Assembly: GCF_003176895.1 (NCBI RefSeq)
Contig: NZ_QGTD01000018.1
Location: forward strand, 192,383-256,382
DNA: 64,000 nt
Direction: 5' to 3'
Source of the DNA: Gracilibacillus dipsosauri
Lineage (GTDB): Bacteria; Bacillota; Bacilli; Bacillales; Amphibacillaceae
Shown piece by piece: positions 1 through 7,476 of this stretch. How positions within the stretch are numbered: the stretch's first letter is position 1; each line of letters starts with the position of its first letter. The translations under genes were made by a program, and so were the position numbers. Below the pieces are notes generated by a model, which did no database searches, was not told the DNA's origin, and was given only the letters and a program-made list of their open reading frames with translations.

Positions 1-489
1 TTGATCCGGATATTGGTGAATAAAATTTCCTAATCCTACTAATTCTAATGCTTCCTGTGCTTTCTTTGTTCGTTCTTCCTTACCGATGCCTTGAATTTCA
101 AGACCGAATGCAGCATTATCTAAAACCGTACGGAATGGAAAGAGACCAAATTTTTGGAATACCATACTAATTTTTTTGCGTCGGACTTTGCGTAGAGCAT
201 CTTTACCAACTTTGGCAAGATTTTCCCCGCTGATTTCGACATCGCCTTCTGTAGGCTCAATCAAACGATTCATCAAGCGAACGAGGGTGGATTTCCCACT
301 ACCAGAAAGTCCCATGATCACAAAGACTTCTCCTTCTTCTACCTCGAAGCTTGCTTGATTGACACCGACTGTACAGCCAGTTTTCTTCAAGATTTCTTCT
401 TTTGAGTGTCCCTCTCTGAGTAAGGAGAGAGCACTTTTTGTTTTCTTACCAAAGATCTTCGATAAGTTTGTAACCTTAATTAAAGACAT
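1..489 (-). CDS. opuAA: Glycine betaine ABC transporter ATP-binding protein (OpuAA type), partial
   Basis: ATPase that powers uptake of the osmoprotectant glycine betaine or related betaines, working at the inner face of the membrane. The visible 163 codons are the N-terminal part; the rest lies off the window. The reading shows the family N-terminus (MSLIKVTNLSKIFG), an insert typical of OpuA/ProV ATPases before Walker A (LREGHSKEEILKKTG), Walker A GLSGSGKST and the Q-loop region MVFQKFGLFPFRT, in which OpuA/ProV proteins keep F-G-L-F-P. The ATG is preceded by GAGGAG on the minus strand. The permease and binding-protein genes (opuAB, opuAC) would be expected beyond position 1. A GbsR-like repressor gene is divergently placed with a perfect inverted repeat between them, suggesting osmotic or choline-linked control. 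Family assignment is firm; the exact substrate is inferred. Confidence 0.88.
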   Translation of the reverse strand, partial: MSLIKVTNLSKIFGKKTKSALSLLREGHSKEEILKKTGCTVGVNQASFEVEEGEVFVIMGLSGSGKSTLVRLMNRLIEPTEGDVEISGENLAKVGKDALRKVRRKKISMVFQKFGLFPFRTVLDNAAFGLEIQGIGKEERTKKAQEALELVGLGNFIHQYPDQ

Positions 490-734
490 GAATTTATATC
501 TCCTCATTTTCTTCGATTTTTTCTAGGAAATTATACTCACTTTTATAATGCTACAGATTTTGTCGAAACATTTCAAGTGATATGATTAGATTTTTCAGAA
601 TGTTTTGTTTGTAAAGTTAAAACTTTACAAACTTTATTTTGATCCTATACGATAGTTTTAATGTTCCCATTGATTTTGAAGCTATGTAGTGTAAATTAGA
701 TAGTAGGAGAATTTAAGGAGGATTACTTTCACTT
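490..734. promoter_or_regulatory. Divergent opuA / regulator control region
   Basis: This AT-rich gap carries the start signals of both divergent genes. A perfect inverted repeat at 607-632 lies in the middle. On the plus strand TTTACA (624-629) and TATACG (646-651) are a possible promoter for the regulator gene. On the minus strand the other repeat arm also offers TTTACA as a -35. Promoter assignments are by eye and only moderately supported. Confidence 0.45.
607..632. promoter_or_regulatory. Perfect 11-bp inverted repeat, likely operator
   Basis: Arms GTTTGTAAAGT and ACTTTACAAAC are exact reverse complements separated by TAAA. The repeat sits between divergent opuAA and a GbsR-like gene and overlaps the likely -35 elements of both. 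This is the layout expected for an operator of a dimeric winged-helix repressor. Which protein binds it is inferred from position. Confidence 0.6.
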
Positions 735-1229
735 ATGACAAATGAAAATGAGCGATTAGAGCTTGAAAAAATTAATAATCAGATTATTTCTGAATTTTCC
801 AAAACATTAGAGATGTTTTCTTTAAATAAAACAGAGGCGCAATTATTCGTCACCTTATATCTAAATGGAGCACCCATGACTCTAAATGAGATGAGGGACG
901 CGTTAGGGAAGAGTAAGACTGCAATGAGTTACTCGATTAGAAGATTATTGGAGTTCAATTTAGTCGAACGTGTTTTTCAGAAGGGAGTTCGTCAAGATTT
1001 ATATGAGGCTCGTCAAGATTTATATAAAAAATTTATGAAAACGTACGTCAATCGCTGGCTGGATTCTCTTAATCTACAAATTGATAATTTAGCGGATATT
1101 CAAGATACTATGGGGAATTGTCCAAATGATGAGAAGAAATTACTTGAGCACAAAATCGAGGAGGCCATTTCGTTTCATCGATCGTTGGAGACCGTTTTTT
1201 CGAAAATTAAGAAGAATGATTTTTTGTGA
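735..1229 (+). CDS. GbsR/OpcR-family transcriptional regulator
   Basis: Winged-helix regulator of 164 residues related to the MarR-like GbsR/OpcR group, which represses glycine betaine synthesis or osmoprotectant uptake genes in Bacillus. The helix-turn-helix region is around residues 30-75 (LSLNKTEAQLFVTLYL, then MTLNEMRDALGKSKTAMSYSIRRL) and is followed by a long helical C-terminus (residues 85-160) that would serve dimerisation. The ATG has an AAGGAGG site about ten bases upstream. It is divergent from opuAA, and a perfect inverted repeat lies between them, so control of the opuA operon and of itself is the simplest reading. A strong hairpin follows the stop codon. Effector binding (choline or similar) is known for GbsR but cannot be read from this sequence. 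Confidence 0.75.
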   Translation: MTNENERLELEKINNQIISEFSKTLEMFSLNKTEAQLFVTLYLNGAPMTLNEMRDALGKSKTAMSYSIRRLLEFNLVERVFQKGVRQDLYEARQDLYKKFMKTYVNRWLDSLNLQIDNLADIQDTMGNCPNDEKKLLEHKIEEAISFHRSLETVFSKIKKNDFL

Positions 1230-1262
1230 AATTTTATGGTGGAGCCTTCTGGCAATAGCAAC

Positions 1263-1296
1263 AAGAAAACCGTTACTGTGAGGTGACGGTTTTCTT
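1263..1296. terminator. Bidirectional rho-independent terminator
   Basis: Arms AAGAAAACCGTTAC (1263-1276) and GTGACGGTTTTCTT (1283-1296) pair over 14 bp with one G-T wobble. They lie between two convergent genes and have T-rich tails on both strands. Confidence 0.8.
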
Positions 1297-1310
1297 ATTT
1301 GATCAATAGA

Positions 1311-1601
1311 CTACTGTGGATCAGATATATTATTTTCGATAAAATATTCGGCCTGACTCTTAAACATGTCTAAGTAAGATTCTTGATCCATTGAAATATT
1401 TTGTAATTCGTCAACACTACCTTTGATTTCCACTGTATCCTTTTTTAAATCGATATGAACCGTCATATAGACCTTCCCTTTGTATGTAACAGTTCCGGTT
1501 ACGCGTTTATTTTGTAAATCAATTAGAGGAAAAGCATGTGTTACACCTGTTGGTTTGAACAGTGTAATCCCCATGTTTGAAAAATGATTATTGGTTTTCA
1601 A
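1311..1601 (-). CDS. Hypothetical protein, 96 residues
   Basis: I do not recognise this family. The start is a TTG at 1601 with an AAGGTGG site eight bases upstream on the minus strand, which makes the gene credible despite its size. The protein has no signal peptide or membrane segment. The middle reads as alternating beta strands (RVTGTVTYKGKVYMTVHIDLKKDTVEIKG written in two halves around residue 40), then an acidic helix rich in Q, D and E. It is convergent with the GbsR-like gene and shares its bidirectional terminator. It is a small soluble beta-rich protein of unknown role. Confidence 0.6.
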   Translation of the reverse strand: MKTNNHFSNMGITLFKPTGVTHAFPLIDLQNKRVTGTVTYKGKVYMTVHIDLKKDTVEIKGSVDELQNISMDQESYLDMFKSQAEYFIENNISDPQ

Positions 1602-1840
1602 TTTTGAACCACCTTTCTAATGTTTTTTTAACACCCAAATTCCTTTCTTTAAGAAAATGCACGGTGTACTTATTCAGAGGAATTACTAATTTTTTATACT
1701 TTTATACGATTTGCACGAAGGAAATCCGTTTTGTTTACACTTTTTTACAGAATCGATTCCACTTTTTATCATAACATATAATTTTAGGGAGGATATTTAA
1801 TCAACAACCATACCTGTCTCTTCCTCATCTTTGATTCGTA

Positions 1841-1890
1841 TTGACCAATGTGGTCATTTGTGTTATATTAGAAATGACCACATTGGTCAA
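1841..1890 (+). promoter_or_regulatory. Sigma-A promoter buried in a double TetR-type operator
   Basis: TTGACC (1841-1846), a 17-base spacer and TATATT (1864-1869) form a near-consensus sigma-A promoter. It overlaps a perfect 17-bp inverted repeat: TTGACCAATGTGGTCAT at 1841-1857 and ATGACCACATTGGTCAA at 1874-1890. Each arm is itself a dyad (TGACCA-N3-TGGTCA), so two operator copies flank the -10 box. This is a textbook arrangement for autorepression by the TetR-type protein encoded just downstream. Confidence 0.75.
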
Positions 1891-1920
1891 TGTAGTCGTA
1901 GCAGAAAAGAGGTAATCACT

Positions 1921-2541
1921 ATCAATTCCAAATTTAACAGTCTAAAATCAGAAAAACAACAGCATATTATCAATGCTGCAATAAAAGAATTTGTAAAAAG
2001 TGGTTTTGAAAAAGCATCTACAAATGAAATTGTCAAAGAGGCGAACATCTCTAAAGGTTCATTATTTAACTATTTTAATAGCAAGAAGGATCTTTATTAT
2101 TATTTAATCGACCACAGTATTCAAGTTATCGAAAAGATTTATGAACAGATTGACTATAATGAAACAGATCTTTTTAAAAGAATCCAAAATATTGGATTAC
2201 AGAAATTTCATATCCAACAAAAGTTCCCACATGTATTTGATTTCCTGGCCTCTTCCATTCAAGAAGAATCGGCTGAGGTAAAGGATATTATTAAGCAAAA
2301 AGTTGATCCAATCTATGACGAGGGCAAGGAGAAAATATATAAAGATATTGATTACTCTAAATTCCGGGAAGGGATTGATATTGAAAAGGCGATGGAAATC
2401 TTGAATTGGACGATGTTTGGATTTGTAGAGAAAGCGCTCCAACAAATAGATTCCTTTGAAAACATTGGTGAATTTGGAGAGCAATATCTCAAAGCATGGA
2501 AGAATTATTCTGAAATACTGAAGTACAGCTTTTATAAATAA
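1921..2541 (+). CDS. TetR/AcrR-family transcriptional regulator
   Basis: One-component repressor whose N-terminal helix-turn-helix is clear (residues about 10-55: IINAAIKEFVKSGFEKAST, then IVKEANISKGSLFNYFNSKKDL). An all-helical ligand and dimer domain follows. The reading frame is open from 1831, but the promoter and operator at 1841-1890 lie inside that extension, so translation must begin later. No ATG, GTG or TTG codon occurs in frame between the promoter and the helix-turn-helix. The only start site with a good ribosome binding site (AAAAGAGG at 1905-1912) is the ATC codon at 1921, so either a rare AUC start or a mutated or misread ATG is likely. It probably represses itself and the ABC exporter genes downstream. 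Confidence 0.75.
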   Translation: MNSKFNSLKSEKQQHIINAAIKEFVKSGFEKASTNEIVKEANISKGSLFNYFNSKKDLYYYLIDHSIQVIEKIYEQIDYNETDLFKRIQNIGLQKFHIQQKFPHVFDFLASSIQEESAEVKDIIKQKVDPIYDEGKEKIYKDIDYSKFREGIDIEKAMEILNWTMFGFVEKALQQIDSFENIGEFGEQYLKAWKNYSEILKYSFYK

Positions 2542-3140
2542 GGATTAAATATCAGTGCATAAGAAGTAAGATATTTAACGAAGAAGGAGTTTTTATCTAG
2601 AATTTTAAACTTCTCTTGTAACAAACACTCTTTTCGTGTTACTAATCATATGAACAGATAAAAACGGGCTTAACTGTTAGGATCTAAGAGAAGGGGAAGT
2701 GTAAAAATAATGAGTCTCATTTGGTACTTAAACCTCGCCTAAGTACCAAAAATAAAAATAATGAGTCTCATTTGGTACTTAAACCTCGCCTAAGTACCAA
2801 AAATAAAAATAATGAGTCTCATTTGGTACTTAAACCTCGCCTAAGTACCAAAAATAAAAATAATGAGTCTCAACCAAAAATAAAAATAATGAGTCTCATT
2901 TGGTACTTAAACCTCGCCTAAGTACCAAAAATAAAAATAATGAGTCTCAATTGGCACTTAAACCTCGCCTAAGTACCGAAAATAAAAATAATGAGTCTCA
3001 TTTGGTACTTAAACCCCGGCCCCAAAGCGCCAAGATGAACTCTCATGCCCTTCATTTCGCACTTATTCTTATCTCAGCTAATTTATGTTAAATATAAAAG
3101 TGTGCTATCAAATTTTTCAAAAAGAAGGAGTGGCAGTGTC
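2542..3140 (+). other. Long leader between TetR gene and ABC exporter
   Basis: About 600 bases without a credible gene. The first 160 bases hold nothing distinctive. Positions 2710-3015 are a tandem hairpin repeat array, described separately. The rest (3016-3140) is unique, AT-rich, and ends with the AAGGAG site of the exporter ATPase gene. No second TGACCA-type operator was found here, so read-through from the TetR promoter is plausible. A weak -10 near 3090 (TTAAATATAAAA) is possible. Confidence 0.5.
2710..3015 (+). repeat. Tandem array of seven 51-bp hairpin repeats
   Basis: The word ATGAGTCTCA recurs at 2710, 2761, 2812, 2863, 2889, 2940 and 2991, a 51-base period except for one 26-base short unit at 2863. 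Each full unit contains a perfect stem TTGGTACTTA / TAAGTACCAA around the loop AACCTCGCC, and a small dyad AATGAG-T-CTCATT, joined by an A-rich linker. The sixth unit has three substitutions (GGCACTTA in the left arm, TACCGA in the right), and the seventh loses the right arm. Identical units point to recent slippage or unequal crossing-over. There are no unique spacers, so it is not a CRISPR array. Confidence 0.9.
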
Positions 3141-4022
3141 GTGACAAAAATTATAGAGGTGCAAGGTTTGCAAAAAAAATTTGGTAAGTTTCAAGCATTA
3201 AGTGACGTGACCTTCACGGTAGATGCTGGAGAAGTTGTTGGTTTTATTGGTCCAAATGGTGCTGGTAAATCGACAACTATCCGTACTTTATTGGGAATTA
3301 TCAAGCGAGATGCTGGCAATGTGGAAATATTCGGTAAGGACGTTTGGAAAGACAGTCTTGAAATTCATAAGCGTATTTCTTATGTCCCTGGGGATGTCTC
3401 TCTGTGGGGAAGTCTAACAGGTGGTGAAATTATTGATTTGTTTATTAAATTGCATGGTGGGGGAGATAAGCAAAAACGCGATTATTTAATTAGACGCTTT
3501 GAATTGGATCCTAAGAAAAAAGCCAAAGGATATTCGAAAGGAAATCGTCAAAAGGTTGGTTTGATTGCGGCATTATCTGTTGATTCGGATTTATATATAT
3601 TTGATGAACCAACCTCTGGTCTTGACCCTTTGATGGAGGCTGTCTTCCAAGAAGAAGTAGAAAAAATCAAAAAATCAGGTAAAGCGATCCTGCTATCCTC
3701 TCACATATTGAGTGAGGTAGAACGTTTAGCAGATAAGGTTGTCATCATTCGCCAAGGTGAAATTGTGGAAACTGGTACTCTTGATGAATTGCGTCACTTA
3801 ACCCGTTCTACTGTAACTATAGCAACAGAAGGTGATGTAGCTAAAATGGCCACCGTAAATGGAGTTTTTGATTTCAAACAAAAGGATAATCAAGCAACCT
3901 TCTCTGCGGATAATCAATATCTCAACGATATTTTAATGGAAGCAAGCAAATTAGGTGTCAGAAAATTTGAATCTATACCGCCAACTCTTGAAGATTTGTT
4001 TATGCGTCATTATGAAGGTTAA
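3141..4022 (+). CDS. ABC-2 type exporter ATP-binding protein
   Basis: ATPase of a drug or lipid exporter, working with the permease encoded 25 bases downstream. Walker A is GPNGAGKST (residues 37-45), Walker B is LYIFDEPTSGLD and the switch histidine is in LLSSH. The signature motif is YSKGNRQKV, a degenerate form of LSGGQ common in this exporter group. A C-terminal domain of about 80 residues follows. I place the start at the GTG at 3141, ten bases after AAGGAG. The open frame reaches back to 3045, but that stretch has no ribosome binding site. The neighbouring TetR repressor and the permease type suggest resistance to a hydrophobic antibiotic or ionophore. The substrate is unknown. Confidence 0.85.
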   Translation: MTKIIEVQGLQKKFGKFQALSDVTFTVDAGEVVGFIGPNGAGKSTTIRTLLGIIKRDAGNVEIFGKDVWKDSLEIHKRISYVPGDVSLWGSLTGGEIIDLFIKLHGGGDKQKRDYLIRRFELDPKKKAKGYSKGNRQKVGLIAALSVDSDLYIFDEPTSGLDPLMEAVFQEEVEKIKKSGKAILLSSHILSEVERLADKVVIIRQGEIVETGTLDELRHLTRSTVTIATEGDVAKMATVNGVFDFKQKDNQATFSADNQYLNDILMEASKLGVRKFESIPPTLEDLFMRHYEG

Positions 4023-4047
4023 GTGCCAGAAAGGAGGATGGAATACG

Positions 4048-5661
4048 ATGAAGGAAAAATTCGCTCGTTGGGATATACTGTTTCTACAATATCTTAAACG
4101 AGATTGGAAAAAAATTATTGTGTGGGTTTTAGGACTTGGCTTGTTTTCAGCTGCTTATGTTCCAGCTTTTGAAGAAATAGCAAAAGGGAATGGTTTGCTC
4201 GGAATGTATGAAACTATGCAAAATCCTGCTATGATATCTATGGTGGGCACAACTCCAGTAGATACTGCAAGTGATTATACTTTAGGAGCAATGTATGCGC
4301 AAGAAATGTTACTGTTCTGTGGTTTATTTGCGATGGTAATAGCTGTTTTACACATGGTAGGTCACACACGTAAAGAAGAAGATCTTGGTCTTATGGAGCT
4401 TGTGCGGTCATTTCAAATAGGTCGTCAAGCAAACTCTCTTGCTGCAACTATAGAGATAGTTTTCATTAATGTCTTATTAGCACTTTTTATTGCTGGGATT
4501 ATGATGAGTTTCGGTACCGATACCATTTCTGCTGAAGGTTCCTTTTTATTTGGTGCATCAGTCGGAATGTCTGGTATTATTGGTGCTGGAATTGCTCTGT
4601 TTATGGCACAAATTATGTCAACTTCATCTGGGGCAACAGGTTCAGCACTTGGAATTATAGGATTACTTTATATTGTTCGTGCGGGAACAGATGTATCTAA
4701 CGTTGACTTATCCATGATCAATCCCCTTGGTTGGACATATTTAACTTATCCCTTTACGGAAAATAACTGGTTTCTACTTATCCTTGCAACAATTTTTAGT
4801 GTAATTGTTGTGATTATTGCTTTCGCCCTTGAAGAGGCTCGTGATATGGGAGCTGGTTATCTTCCAGAAAGAGAAGGTCGAGAAAGCGCCAAAAAATCCT
4901 TGTTGTCTGTCCGTGGTTTACTTATCAAGATTAATAAAGGCGTAATAATTGGTTGGTTGATTGCTTTTGTTATTATGGGGGCAGCTTATGGTTCGATATA
5001 TGGAGACATGCAGACCTTCTTGGAAAGTAACGAAATGATGCAACAGATGTTTACTCAATCAGGCGTTTCCATTGAAGAATCATTTACTAGCACGATTATG
5101 ATGGTAATGATTGGTTTGGTTTCGATTTTACCAATTGCCATTGTCAATAAATTGTTTTCTGAAGAAAGAAGCTTGCATTTAAGTCAGCTTTATGCAACAA
5201 AAGTGTCTCGCAGCCAATTGTATTGGACCAGTATTATTTTAGCGACCTTTGCGGGTGTAATAGGAGTATTATTAGCTGCAGTAGGACTCGGTGGGACAGC
5301 TATCTCAGTCATGGGGGATAGTAGGTCGATGGATATATTTGATTTTCTGGCTGCTGGCTACAACTTTTTACCATCCGTATTATTTTTTACAAGTCTTGCA
5401 GCTTTAGCACTTGGTTGGGCACCGAAGCTAGGAAAAGTGGTTTATGTTTACCTCGCCTACTCCTTTTTGCTTAACTACTTTGGTGGTATTTTAGATTTAC
5501 CAGAATGGTTTTCGAAAACAGCCATTCAAAGCTGGATTCCACAAATGCCAATGGAAGAATTTGATGCACCAATTTTTATTACTATAACTGTGATAAGTAT
5601 TTCGCTGATGGTAATAGGCTACCTTGGTTATAATAGACGGGATATGAATGAAGGAGCTTAA
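4048..5661 (+). CDS. ABC-2 exporter permease, polyketide-antibiotic exporter type
   Basis: Membrane partner of the preceding ATPase, 537 residues, with about twelve hydrophobic segments in two similar halves (a first block from residue 25 to 260, a second from about 290 to 530). The layout and length match the TnrB3-like group of putative exporters of polyketide antibiotics such as tetronasin. The ATG at 4048 follows GGAGG by eight bases. The open frame extends upstream into the ATPase gene, but that start has no signal. The halves are joined by a hydrophilic stretch rich in R and E (residues 265-285). It probably forms a TetR-controlled exporter; the substrate cannot be deduced. Confidence 0.8.
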   Translation: MKEKFARWDILFLQYLKRDWKKIIVWVLGLGLFSAAYVPAFEEIAKGNGLLGMYETMQNPAMISMVGTTPVDTASDYTLGAMYAQEMLLFCGLFAMVIAVLHMVGHTRKEEDLGLMELVRSFQIGRQANSLAATIEIVFINVLLALFIAGIMMSFGTDTISAEGSFLFGASVGMSGIIGAGIALFMAQIMSTSSGATGSALGIIGLLYIVRAGTDVSNVDLSMINPLGWTYLTYPFTENNWFLLILATIFSVIVVIIAFALEEARDMGAGYLPEREGRESAKKSLLSVRGLLIKINKGVIIGWLIAFVIMGAAYGSIYGDMQTFLESNEMMQQMFTQSGVSIEESFTSTIMMVMIGLVSILPIAIVNKLFSEERSLHLSQLYATKVSRSQLYWTSIILATFAGVIGVLLAAVGLGGTAISVMGDSRSMDIFDFLAAGYNFLPSVLFFTSLAALALGWAPKLGKVVYVYLAYSFLLNYFGGILDLPEWFSKTAIQSWIPQMPMEEFDAPIFITITVISISLMVIGYLGYNRRDMNEGA

Positions 5662-5749
5662 TATTGATCTAGAAGTATTTGAAATTAGTCAATGACCTAA
5701 AAGCTTGGACCTATAAGTATGAAGTGCTGATGTTAAGAACTTTTTTAAA

Positions 5750-5786
5750 TGCTGCATTTTTCAACGAAAGAATGCGGCTTTATTAG
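5750..5786 (+). terminator. Probable terminator after ABC exporter
   Basis: Arms GCTGCATTTTT and AAGAATGCGGC form an 11-bp stem with two G-T wobbles and a short CAACG-centred loop, followed by TTTATTAG. It ends the exporter transcript ahead of the MocR gene. Confidence 0.6.
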
Positions 5787-5831
5787 CTTATTTGGGAGTC
5801 ATCTTATAATCATATAAAAAGGAAGAGTATT

Positions 5832-7220
5832 ATGCCGGTTAACTCTTTTGAAAATTATCCGATGAGCTGGAAGCCGTTGATTGATAGAACGAAGAAACCA
5901 ATTTACAAATCACTTGCAAAGCAATTAAGAGAAGATATTGCTCATGGTGTTTTATTACCTGGTACCAAACTTCCTCCACAGCGAGAATTGGCTGATTATT
6001 TAGATTTAAATGTGAGTACCATTTCCAAAGCATTTAAAGTATGTGAATCAAAAGGATTGTTAAGTGCAACTGTGGGTAACGGCACATTTATATCGTATGA
6101 TGCATTAGCAAATGCTTACTTACTAGAAGACATGAAACCAAATCATTTAATCGAAATGGGTGCAACATTACCTGATAATGATTCTTATCACCCGTTAATG
6201 GAAGAACTTAAAGGTATGCTGAAAGAGCCAAATTACGAAAAATGGTTTAGTTATGGTCGACAAGGTGAGAATCTTTGGCAAAAGGACGCTGCTGTAAAAT
6301 TAATCCAAAGAGGGGGGTATGAAACAACAGTAGATCATATCTTATTTGCTAATGGTGGTCAAAATGCAATTGCTGCTACGTTAGCTGGAATTTGCCAGCC
6401 TGGAGATCGGATTGGTGTTGATGATCACACATATCCAGGCTTAAAAACGGCCGCATCCATGCTTAATATTCGATTAGTGCCGATAAAATCGGAGAATGGT
6501 GAGATGAGCGCTACTGCTTTGGAACTAGCATGTAAAAAGGAAAACCTAAAAGGAATTTATGTGATACCAGATTACCATAATCCAACCGCGAGCCGAATGT
6601 CCATTGAAAATCGAAGAAAGATTGCTGGAATCGCCAAAAGATGTAATCTGTTCATTATCGAAGATGCAGCATATCATCTTTATAACGAAAAACCACTTCC
6701 AGCTCTTGCATCATTTGTACCAGAGAAGACCATCTACATTGCAAGCTTATCTAAATCAATTGCGCCGGGGTTACGAATGGCGTATGTTGCAGTGCCTAAT
6801 AAGTTTAAGGAGCAAATTTCAAAGGCACTGTATAATTTAAATGTTTCTGTTTCGCCTTTATTAGCAGAATTAGCAGCAAGAACGATTGTCTCGAAACAAT
6901 TTGAGGTATTAATCGAGAAACATCAAGAACAAACGCTTTGTAGAAATAAAATAGTCCATCAATATTTAGCAGATTATCCGTGTTTGGGGTATGAAACAGG
7001 TATCTTTCGTTGGCTATTATTACCTGGAAAAATTACCGGGAATGAATTTGAATCTTTAGCTGCACGGAGAGGAGTGCAAGTGTATGCAGCAGAACGCTTT
7101 GTAGTTGGCAATAGCTGTCCAGAGCGAGCTGTAAGGATAGCAGTTTGTGCACCTAAAACCATGGAGGATTTGGAGCAAGGGTTGAACATTCTGAAACATT
7201 TACTAGACGAATTAAATTAA
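5832..7220 (+). CDS. MocR-family regulator (GntR helix-turn-helix fused to aminotransferase domain)
   Basis: Transcription factor of 462 residues. Residues 20-90 are a GntR winged helix (KQLREDIAHGVLLPGTKLPP, then ELADYLDLNVSTISKAF). Residues about 115-460 are a fold-type-I aminotransferase domain. The pyridoxal phosphate lysine is K308 in SLSKSIAPG, and the upstream motifs DYHNPTASRMS and IEDAAYH match the cofactor pocket of the family. MocR proteins usually sense pyridoxal phosphate or an amino compound bound to it, and act as activators or repressors of a neighbouring gene. The likely target here is the MFS transporter downstream, separated by a terminator and its own leader. It is not PdxR in the strict sense, because no pdx genes are nearby. 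Confidence 0.85.
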   Translation: MPVNSFENYPMSWKPLIDRTKKPIYKSLAKQLREDIAHGVLLPGTKLPPQRELADYLDLNVSTISKAFKVCESKGLLSATVGNGTFISYDALANAYLLEDMKPNHLIEMGATLPDNDSYHPLMEELKGMLKEPNYEKWFSYGRQGENLWQKDAAVKLIQRGGYETTVDHILFANGGQNAIAATLAGICQPGDRIGVDDHTYPGLKTAASMLNIRLVPIKSENGEMSATALELACKKENLKGIYVIPDYHNPTASRMSIENRRKIAGIAKRCNLFIIEDAAYHLYNEKPLPALASFVPEKTIYIASLSKSIAPGLRMAYVAVPNKFKEQISKALYNLNVSVSPLLAELAARTIVSKQFEVLIEKHQEQTLCRNKIVHQYLADYPCLGYETGIFRWLLLPGKITGNEFESLAARRGVQVYAAERFVVGNSCPERAVRIAVCAPKTMEDLEQGLNILKHLLDELN

Positions 7221-7228
7221 ATTGTTTG

Positions 7229-7260
7229 CCATACAATTATCATATTGTATGGTTTATTTG
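7229..7260 (+). terminator. Rho-independent terminator after MocR gene
   Basis: CCATACAA (7229-7236) pairs with TTGTATGG (7245-7252), followed by TTTATTTG. It separates the MocR gene from the MFS gene. Confidence 0.65.
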
Positions 7261-7476
7261 TGCATGTTATGGTTAATATCAAACTCATTGTATTTAATTA
7301 CATAACTGTAGCAATCAGATTTCTGCTTCTTTTTATGGAATCAAAAGAAAAAATACTATAAAAAGACTATATAATTTATCATTTTAAGGCTGTATGGACT
7401 TGTTGTAATACTAAGGAGTTAGATAATACATAGAATAACAGTATTTCACTTGTTAAATAGAGAGGTAGGTAGAATT

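Noticed and set aside
1774..1800. TATAAT and AGGGAGG upstream of the TetR region, as if for another gene start
   Set aside because: No start codon follows at usable spacing and the frames soon close. It may be a relic or belong to the leader; not enough to call a gene.
2710..3015. CRISPR array
   Set aside because: Units are tandem and identical with no unique spacers, the hairpin unit is too long, and no cas genes are near.
2721..3091. Open reading frames with repeating LVLKPRLSTKNKNNESH peptides
   Set aside because: They exist only because the 51-base repeat is a multiple of three. They lack a ribosome binding site and a natural composition, and the hairpin structure of the DNA explains the sequence better.
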